Assembly (NCBI GenBank): GCA_015680685.1
Contig: MNCI01016124.1
Location: 1 to 64,000 of the forward strand
Length of the DNA: 64,000 nt
Direction of reading: 5' to 3'
Origin: Gnetum montanum
Lineage: Eukaryota; Streptophyta; Gnetopsida; Gnetales; Gnetaceae
Shown: one piece after another, positions 55,616-64,000 of the stretch
Numbering within the stretch: position 1 is the stretch's first letter
Layout: each line of letters starts with the position of its first letter
The notes under the pieces: model-generated
Told to the model about the DNA's origin: nothing
What the model saw: the letters and a program-made list of their open reading frames with translations, nothing else
Database searches by the model: none
Position numbers and translations under genes: made by a program

Positions 55616-57030
55616 ATGGCCTCAAAGAGAGGAGCACAATGAGGATCCTCACAAGCTACAAGTAAGAGACCAAGAGGATAAGGTAGAGGTCGAACAGAAG
55701 GACAAGAACCAAAACATGTAGAGCAGGATGCCCAATCATTTTGTATCCATTAAGAAACACCTACTACTAGATAGTTGGCCCAAGGAGAGGTAGCAAAACC
55801 ACAAGTGCAAGGATAATGCCTCACATGGCCACAAGAATACCTCTAAGCTATCCAAGAGAATTCCATCCTGATCATAGTCATTGTGGAAATGAACTTTGGC
55901 CCATTCATCAAATTTGTTCTAGTAGCTATAAAGATGCAACTCTAAGTGTCACCGCTATGGCCCATCCTTTCAAATATCAATGAATGATGCCTTGGAGAAA
56001 CCTATCAGTTTTGGCACAATAAGGAAGAGGGCACCACTGTCAACATTTGAGGAATCTCAATCTCATACTCAATCAAGACAATAGCAAAAGCTCTAAACAT
56101 ACCCAATGAAAGGACAACACTAGCATATCTATCCACCAAATCATATGCTGAAACCAGGAAACTATGACTCAAATAAGCATATGGTAAGGAAAATAAGGAA
56201 TATTGTGAGCTAACTCTGGAGGAGCAAATCTATTTCAAAATTGGCACATAACACTTGTTCCCAACCAAAGGACTAACAAGTTATCCACCTATGTAGCTAG
56301 AGAAAGTGTGATCCTAATGGGGAAATACAAAATCAATCTTGCATAACACTATTTCATGGAAATCTAGAGGTTGTTTAAAGAAGGAAAGGCAAGGAAGCCA
56401 ACACTTCCATTTCCTTGCCTTATCAAGAAGCTATGCAAACAAGCTGGAATCTTGGGATACACCAATGACATTCCTAAGAAGACCCAGAATGCTCTGTATG
56501 CTGAGTTACTCAAGCCAACACCACCCAAGAAGGATTAGGATGAAGATTAAGAGTAACAAGAGTAGCAACAACAATAACAAGTCCCACCACCACCACTGCA
56601 AGATTATAGACCATCAATGATTCATCTGCAAAAAATTGCAAAGACTATCAGTTGGGAAACAAGGGAAGAAGCTAACCTCTATAGAGTTATCAATGGTGCC
56701 ATACAGCCCATAGTTTTTGTTGATCCTATGAGTGGATAGATCTCACTACAGTCATGAGGAGAGGCCCAATGGTGATAGCAGATCTCTAGAAATGTTGCAT
56801 CATTCCAAGTGGTGCTAAACACTAGAGAGGAAGCCACAATTGTGGTAATGCAACATCAAGATGTAGTAGGAGTAGTAGAGGTGATCACTAATCACATCAA
56901 AGAATCTTTCAACATATTTGCTATGCCACTGATAGATCTAACTAGAGCCTGAGATGCTCAAATGTTAGCCAAAATCTCAATGACTCCTACCACCCATGAA
57001 GATGTGCTCGATCAACTACTGTAGACTGGG
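55616..57030 (+). pseudogene. Sense extra ORF, possibly plant-transposon-protein-like
   Basis: Starts MASKRG, then a basic stretch (SQATSKRPRG). It continues about 230 codons in one frame through many CAA-to-TAA-type stops (SISYSIKTIAKALNIPNERT, EEQIYFKIGT), shifts frame near 56310, and goes on with KARKPTLPFPCLIKKLCKQA, then GILGYTNDIPKKTQNALYAE to about 56540. The order of a start-proximal basic region and an LPFPxLIxxLCxxAG block resembles, from memory, the 'putative plant transposon protein' ORFs carried by some gypsy elements. This is a weak call. It may be the 3' extra ORF of element C or an ORF1 upstream of U4 gag. Confidence 0.42.
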
Positions 57031-58060
57031 CAAGTGATGACAACACTTTTCAAGATCCCTAAAACACCACCAATTTTAAGCTATAGCACTTTTAACTAAA
57101 AATTTTTCTGTGTCAAAACTTAGCAATTTTTTTCTAAGTGTTGGTGCTACACTCCCCAGTGTAGCCAATGTAGCATGCATAAAGGCCTATTTTTCTAGAT
57201 TTTTTAAATGTCAATAGCAGTTGCATGAAAATTTCTCTAAGTGTTCTACTACACTCTCATTTTTCCCACTACACTCTAGAGCATAGCCAATGTAGCACAC
57301 ACTTCCATGGCCAGTTTATTCAAGTTCCAAGCTAGAAGTTATCAAGATGGCTTGGGATGAAAAAAATAGTTCAACAAATTTTCTATCTCCTAGGTTGCTG
57401 CACTCTAAAGTGTAGCTAGCGTAGCACACTTTTTAGTCACCAGTTTTACCTAAGTATTAGGAAAGAAGCTATCAAGCTAGCTCAGCATGGAAGAAAAATT
57501 TGATAAATTTTCTAACTTCTGAAGCTACCTCTCCTACTATGTCCCAGAGTGCAACCCGCATAGCATGAAGGAAATTTGAAAATTCTGTCAAATTTTTCAA
57601 AGTATCCCTACTATGCTCTAGAGTGTAGTTAGCAAAACTAGTGTTGGACATCAAAATTTTGCAGAATTTGAATAAGTGTTGTGTTATGCTCCAGAGCGTA
57701 GCCACTATAACACTAAAGAGAAGCCTCTGACAACCTCCAAAAGCCTCTAGAACTTAGCATCAACCTTCATCTTAGCTCTAACATCCCTCCAGCTAGCAAG
57801 GTCAATAATTTGTATCTCTTTTGCATTCCCATTGATCCCCCAAATTGTACCTATGCTTGACCCTACTTGAAAGAGAGGAAGATGTATTCCCAAAGTGTAG
57901 CCTCCAAGTTGCACTATTTGTACATACATTGTGGTCATTCAAACTCTGGCACATGCAATCTCAGTAGTGTAGTCATAGTTCAACCATCTCTAGGGATCCA
58001 TTATAGTACTCTATAGCATAACACTTTGTTACTCCCATGGGAGTGTAGCAGGGTCTAGCA
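57031..58060. repeat. Palindromic CTACACTCTAGAGTGTAG repeats upstream of U4 gag
   Basis: Six or seven diverged copies of an inverted repeat built from CTACACT and AGTGTAG halves, followed by GCCAATGTAGCACAC-like sequence, at about 57150, 57275, 57400, 57535, 57610, 57690 and 58000. Spacing varies from 75 to 140 bp. They lie upstream of the probable U4 promoter, as the GCTACGCTA set does in U2. Confidence 0.65.
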
Positions 58061-58120
58061 TAGCCCCATCTACCCTCATGCCATGTGCTGCCCATTCCAT
58101 ATTTCACACTAACCCTAGCC

Positions 58121-58130
58121 CTATAAATAC
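58121..58130 (+). promoter_or_regulatory. TATA box upstream of U4 gag
   Basis: CTATAAATAC 300 bp upstream of the gag ATG. The leader has repeated GGCACT/TTGACA words. Likely promoter of the U4 transcript. Confidence 0.5.
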
Positions 58131-58430
58131 CCCTGTGTGCAGCATTTTAGGGGTAGGAAAATCAAAAGGGCATTAGGCATTTTGACATTTGAAGCACCCT
58201 TTGGCACTCTTGCACTCGAGCACTTGAAAACACTTGGAACTTTGACACATTCAAGAACCTTGTCAAACAGCTATGTGAACCTTGTCAAGAACATTCAAGT
58301 CATTTCTTGGCTTATTTTCATATTTTTTCATACTTAGCCATTTTTCCAACATTTTCTATTCAGCACTATCATTTCTTGCATCTTTACACAGTAACATAAA
58401 TCCCACACAACCTTCAACCTCTACCCAAGC

Positions 58431-61400
58431 ATGGAGAAAACCCACCCTATCTAGTAGGTAGTAGAAACTAATCCTCAACTTAGTCCCGTACAACCACAAC
58501 GGTAGTCACTTTGATTACGCAATCAACCACTCGAGCACATGGTGCTCGACAATAAAAAATACAACTTTCTCTATGCAGAACTTCAAGTGAGTCTATCCCT
58601 AAAATACCAGGAACTAGACACTAAGAAAAGCTTTGAAATCATACATTAAAATGAGAAGGAATTTCTTCCTACACCTAACTCTTTCATTCCACTTACTGAC
58701 AACTTTCGGTGGTTACTAGACCAACTCATTAGAGTGAGTGGGCCTAATGAGCATGATGCAACATCAAACTATGATGAGCCCTTGTAGGATGGGCAAGACA
58801 AGTTTGAGTCTCATTCAGAGAGTGGGAACCCATTTTACGCCTTTGTCCAGTAACCTATTTTTGGTTTTGTCCTGCACTAGTCATAGTCATCTACCTTCTT
58901 TGAGGTAGTAGCATCACTCTCACCTCCCAGGTCCTTGCCTATGATGGCAAGCCATCAAGTACTACATGCACAACAAGGTGCAAAACCATCAGCCACCTTT
59001 TTATTTGTCATCTCTGCTTAGTTTGCACAATCATCCATGCTAGCATCCATAATGCCAGCACAACCATATGTGCACATGGTGCCTTTCTCTCACCCACACA
59101 CAAGCCAAGTGTCCTTCATCCCACCCATCTCATTGGCACCTCTACAACAGCCCAAGACATAACCACGTGGTGGGTCCCAGCTTCTATGCTTGTGGCACAA
59201 CAATTGCAAATGCAACAATACATGCACTAGCAAACACAATAAGCATCCCATGTGGTTGCATTACCCATGGCAGGGTTGTGGGCTACTCAGATAGCACAAC
59301 AGGTAGCACAACTTGTGCAACTAGTTGCATCTTCCCTGAGTTTGGACTAGGCATTCCAACTCATCCAAACATTAATGGAGGAGGTTAGGTAGCTCAAAGC
59401 TACTAACTTTGAAATGGTCCACATGATGGACTTTTACAAGATGACCCCATGAATCCTATGGTTCTATCACTGACCCTACCTCTTGTAGTCCAGCTTTCCC
59501 AGTTCACCAAATATAATGGTGAGGGAGACCCCAATTCCCACCTCATAACTTTTCTCTTTGAATTCCTACTCCTACGAGCATGGCCACATGTGATCATCTA
59601 TGTCTTTTCCATGTCCTTAACTAGTAAGGTGCTTGATTGGTATCGTGTGCTTCTCAAGGCTTCCCTATCTACCTTGGAAGAATTACTCAACCAATTTTTG
59701 ACTTGCTTCAAGTACAACTTGAATCTTGAGGCCACCTTGGATCAACTAATGAACACCAAGTAGTATCCTCCAGAGCTCATACAAAAGTTCATTCAATGTT
59801 GGAGCATTGCACTCAATGAAATTTGTAAGCCAATAGAAGAAACCCATCTTCTAGCCATATTTAAGGATGTAGTAAATGACTTTATTAAGTTAAAATTATA
59901 CTATCTAGCCTTGTGGTCCCTAAGCCAAGCCTTCACTCAAACAAAGAGCATCCAAGACATAGTAGAGGCCAATAAGGATCTAGCCTATGTGGGCTATAGG
60001 AATATGCACATAAAGAAGGACAAGGAGAAGGGTAAGGAAATAGCAACCATTGTATTGGTTGTTGATGAGGCCAAATCCAACAATACTAAGCCAACAACCA
60101 AGGTACCTAATGCCCCAACCAACAACAACAAAGCATCTAGTTCTAGCACTATGGAAACCAACCAGCCTGCACCACCAATGACCATAGGGCAAGCTACCCC
60201 AAGGCCAATCTTTGAGTGTAAGGATTGCTCAAAGTATACCCTATTACCTATGAAGCTATTTGACCTTTTGGACTAGTTTCTTTATGCTGGGCACATCCAA
60301 CATAAGCAAATTTCTAAGGATGCACGTAAGCATCATGAGTAATACTATGAGGTTCTCAAAAACACCTTAGTAGCTATGCCAAGCAAGCCCCCAACCCCTA
60401 AAAAATTTAGGTTGGATTGATTTTGCAACTATCACCAATTGCATGGCCATGATACAGAATATTGCTTGGCCTTAAAAGATGACCTTTAGTGCATGCTTGA
60501 TTAGGGAAAATTGATTCTTAATGATAGAAATCCCATACACCTAGAAAACTAACCAATGGAGATCAACAAGGACCCCCTCAGCACTAGCAGTGCAAGCTAC
60601 ATTATCAATGTTGTTAGCATTGATGATGATAAGGAATTGACATGTGAAGCATTTGTGGTTCGTGTGCCCTCTGGTAATTCTAGGGCCTTAATGTTAACTA
60701 GACCATAGTCCCCTTTCATCATTAGAGCACCACCTCCAATGCCCATGACATCCTTTGTGGTTAGGGCCCCATAGCATGTTGCAGTGATAGCAACCCATAC
60801 ATCCTTTATCATTAGGGTGCCATGACATGTAGACCCCCACCTACTTAGGGTTTGATGATGGAAACTACATCGCACCCTACATGACCAAAGTCACATCCCA
60901 CACACAACAATGGATAGCCTAAGTTGCAACTTGGGAGGCTTTATGAGCACCTCACCAACAAGATGATTAGGGAACATCTGGAGTTAGGTTGTCCTAAGCC
61001 CATCCCCTTGTCTACGATCCCCATGGCCTCATTATCTCAATATGCTAATGCAAGTGCAAGCAATCAAAAACCAAGTATGGAAGCTTGGAAGCCCATTGCA
61101 CAAGCAAAGTTTAAATCTCCTCCCAGGAGATCCATCTCTTGGGCTGCATGGAGGAAGTAAGGACTAGCAAAATAGCAAATAGTGAAAAAGATTTCTTAGA
61201 TGCACTGGCATAGGTCAAATAGGCTCTCAAACAAAATGACACAACTTTGAGCTTGTACAACTTGATAATGACCTCCTTTGCTCATTGTAAAGCATTAGTC
61301 CACATGTTAACCTCTATTCCTATCAAGGAATACATTCCAATGAATGAAAAAGCCATTCACATTGTAATGCTTTCATCCACAACCCAGGAGTCAAGGTCAA

Positions 61401-62125
61401 CACCACTAATGTCTTGTGATGAGGAAATTAAGATTAACCTTAAAAAGGGTCAAGTTACCAGTGTACCAATGTTCATAACAATTTGCATAGGGTAGTACAA
61501 AATTTGTAGGATGCACATTGATGATGGGGCAGCAACCAACATCATCCCATTCCCAATCATTGACAAACTTGACCTTGTTGATGAAATTAAGCCAACCAAG
61601 ATGAAGTCCTTAAAATCCTTTAATGGAACACACATTGTCATGAAGGAAATGGTCATGATAGCTTTTGTGGAAAGGAAGTAATTCCCCACTATAACTAAGT
61701 TCATTGTCATTGAAGAGATGCTTGGGTTCGACCTAATCCTAGGGAGGTCCTAGCTAGCCTAGTTATGGGTTGTCTCTTCACCTATCCATTAAGAGGTCCA
61801 CCTTCCCTATGAAGGTGGAGAGGTGGTCATATATGGTAACAATCTATCTCCCCTAACCATAAACAATGTTTATGCAGAGCAAGGGTCAAAAGTAGAGTTC
61901 TCTGATGACATCCCACCCATTCAAGATGAAGGCCAAATTTTTCCAATTGATCCATCTAAGTAACCAAATGAGAAAGCAACCTCCCTAAGGGAGCTCTCTG
62001 GGCAAAATTACCCTTTAGCACAACTAATGAAGGTTCAGGTGAGTATCACCTTATACCTCCCATGGCCTCCCATGGCCTATTCACCTCTTAACCCACATCA
62101 AGTTAGGAAACAGTTACATGACTAA
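58431..62125 (+). pseudogene. Tat-like gag-protease polyprotein, U4
   Basis: Starts MEKTHPI. An N-terminal block YNFLYAELQVSLSLKYQELD matches U2. A long A/P/Q/S-rich linker follows, then KYNGEGDPNSHL (about 59507), the gag core MSLTSKVLDWYRVLL to FKYNLNLEATLDQLM, and FECKDCSKYTLLPMKLFDLL near 60210. The CNYHQLHGHDTEYC finger at 60424-60465 is intact. The protease has LYNLIMTS (61250) and MHIDDGAATNIIPF with catalytic codons at 61520-61528, followed by FDLILGRS. The frame ends VRKQLHD at 62125, paralleling the U2 end. Stops are mainly at former Gln and Trp codons. The convergent unknown gene ends 535 bp further on. Confidence 0.84.
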
Positions 62126-62659
62126 GGTATCCCCTTAGTTCGTTTACATGTCTCGTTCTCCTTTTGTTTTTGCTTGTATAGTTACATTTGCATAGTTTCT
62201 TGCATCTTGTATTAGTTATTTCATGCATTTAGTTTATGCAATCTCATTTACCCCTTTTTGTACATAAAAAAACACCAAAAAAATGAACCACAGCCCGCTA
62301 AGGCCTAAAACTTAGAACGGGCTTCCTTTTATGCTATGGCTTGAAATGGCCTTAAACTAGCAATGGCCCAAAATGGCCTTAAACTAGCAATCCGATTGCA
62401 TGGCCTAAAATTGCCTTAAACTAACAATGGCCCTTCTACAATGGCCCTAAACTGGCATGGGGCCCACGAGGGGCCTAATCACACCAATTAATAGCAAGTT
62501 AAAATTTTTGCAACATTACATATATGAATCATCATCACATTTCCATTAAATCATCAATGAAACATATAGTTCAAGTGTACATACAAAACAAAAAATTGTT
62601 AAAAATGAAAAATTTTCCAATATCAAGGCTACATCTTAGGCCACTAAGCCAGTGGTGTT
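62126..62659. repeat. Spacer with GGCC hairpin repeat field, U4
   Basis: At 62288-62475: GGCCTTAAACTAGCAATGG and GGCCCAAAATGGCC recur about seven times, in the orientation expected for a plus-strand gag. A T-rich stretch (62150-62260) and an A/T-rich stretch (62480-62640) flank it. No coding signal. Confidence 0.7.
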
Positions 62660-64000
62660 TCATGGGGGTTGGAGTTCTTCTTCTTCCTCTTCCTCTGCTG
62701 CTTTGTTGGGGCCTGCACCATCACCTAGAACCTACTTTAACCAAAATAATAATAATAAATTAGCCAACAAATAAGTGATATGCAAAATTCTCACAAAATA
62801 AGTAAAAGAAATACAAACCAAACCAACCTAAGAGGGACTTGCATCCATATATGGAGGCATCCTATCGAGGCTTTCCTCCAAGCATAAGAGGATTTTTGCC
62901 TCCAATAGCTACATCCAATCCTCCTCGTCAAGGTCAATACCCATGAGGGTCTTTCCTTTCTCCACAGCTATCCATGTGGGTGGCCTTGGTAAAATGTAAT
63001 AGAGGAAACCTCTCCCAAAGGTACAACGATGTGTTTCTTTTGGGTCTCACTCACCACTACATTGCTAGCAAATAATTCATAAGCCAACGTTGCACCAATT
63101 TCATCAAGGAACATGTTGAGGAAACAACACTCCATGGACTCATCTTTGTACCATTTAAGGTATGCCTCTCATTCTTGCTTGTAGTAGTGTTTGTGGTTCT
63201 TCTGAGTTTGACCCATTGATACACTTTGATGTCATAATCCATCCAATCTTGGTTTTTTTTAACTAGTAGGTCCATTTGCAACCATTTCTTAATCACCTCT
63301 TGGATGGCCTCATTTTTCCACAAATGAATGACCAGCACCTAGCATAGTCAATCTCATCTATACGCTAGGTACCATCCCCTTGGTCATGAGTTGCTAGAAA
63401 GTTGTAACAGGCCTGTAGGTCCTCCAATTTTTCATCTTGGCTCATCCCCTATCCTAGAGCTCATGCACCCATATCCACAGATGCTCATTTGTGTGCCTAC
63501 ATTTTCACAATGCTCTCACAAATGAGAGCGCACACTTATTTGCCTCATCATACACACAATGGAGTACTTGCTCCACTTCAAGGTGAAACTCAGGCATGGC
63601 ATGAACTCTAGCCACCCTGGTTGGGTCCCACAAAATATGGGAACCTATTGTCATACAATACGCAAATCAATATTAGTTGTCGACTAAGCAACAAATTGGT
63701 AAGGTAAGGCAAGCAAACATGGGCATACTATTTTCAGGATCTATTTTTTGTATGCGGTCCACCATGTCTTCAATCAAGCCTTGCATGAAGGTGAACTTAT
63801 CAGGTGCCTCTACCCATGGATATAGACAAAAAGTAGAGGTGGATAATGGACCCTCAGTGAAAACACCTATGGCTACGATACAACACATTTAGCAATTATT
63901 AGATAGCCAATAGCCAAAGATGCAAGAGTTAAAAACACACCAAAAAGAAGAAGATGGTGGTGCAAAGCTCCTATCAACAAGCCCTCATATGTGAGAGTCA
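62660..64000 (-). pseudogene. Unknown multi-exon gene, copy 4, C-terminal part (runs off the window)
   Basis: The last exon ends in an acidic tail, NKAAEEEEEEELQPP, with TGA at 62660-62662. Upstream, LQMDLLVKKNQDWMDYDIKV and, after a one-base frame change near 63215, QKNHKHYYKQE match the sixth-exon block of the other copies, followed by FLDEIGATLAYELFASN. Near 63590-63480, HLEVEQVLHCVYDEANKCAL matches copy 2. Exon 63866-63729 (138 bp, acceptor CATAG, donor GTATGC) encodes VEAPDKFTFMQGLIEDMVDR, the counterpart of the 135-bp exon of copy 2. The rest lies beyond position 64000. Confidence 0.72.

Noticed and set aside
59980-60192. Hydrophobic minus-strand frames that look like membrane proteins
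   Set aside because: Shadow of the Asn/Thr/Pro-rich linker of U4 gag.

Overview
This window reads as repeat-dense nuclear DNA of a flowering plant. It holds layers of decayed Ty3/gypsy LTR retrotransposons, two assembly gaps, microsatellites, and one recognisable host-gene fragment: two exons resembling the chaperonin subunit CCT6, cut off at the left edge. The species cannot be told from sequence alone. Nearly every coding region is broken by in-frame stops, mostly at former Gln, Trp or Arg codons, as expected for old methylated repeats. I see no intact host gene, tRNA, rRNA or CRISPR array.

Layout. Four units (U1-U4) share one unusual architecture: a Tat-like gag-protease region on one strand, facing tail to tail a long, multi-exon gene of unknown function on the other strand. 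U1 (1551-9757) and U2 (10647-19491) have gag-protease on the minus strand and the unknown gene on the plus strand. U3 (22942-32214) and U4 (58431-64000, running off the edge) are inverted. Between the two genes of every unit lies a field of short GGCC hairpin repeats. In U3 the unknown gene is followed by a roughly 180-bp-period tandem array with a hairpin in most units (32660-36170), then a 350-bp duplication, then a Tat-lineage pol with RT, RNase H, a second RNase H and integrase (37180-40071, resuming 53858-54020). U3 plus this pol are treated as one large element, C.

Element C's integrase is split by element A (40072-53857, minus strand). A's 5' LTR is in turn split by element B (46631-53263, plus strand), with a perfect 5-bp target duplication GCTAA. 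A and B are one family of non-autonomous, Athila-like elements: TGATG...CATCA LTRs of about 0.8 kb, primer sites complementary to tRNA-Asp, gag and protease but no pol, and a small conserved 3' ORF. Their U3 regions carry clustered CGCGATATCGCG palindromes just upstream of the TATA box. Insertion order is C, then A, then B.

The most notable candidate system is the unknown antisense gene. Four diverged copies keep homologous protein blocks, and its splice sites fall at matching places where I could trace them. One exon is exactly 290 bp in two copies, and another is 135, 138 and 141 bp in three. A gene opposite in sense to a retrotransposon's genomic RNA could keep its introns through retrotransposition, because only the other strand's splice sites would be used. 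Extra ORFs, some antisense, are known in Tat-lineage elements. An intron-rich one lying between protease and pol is not something I recognise.
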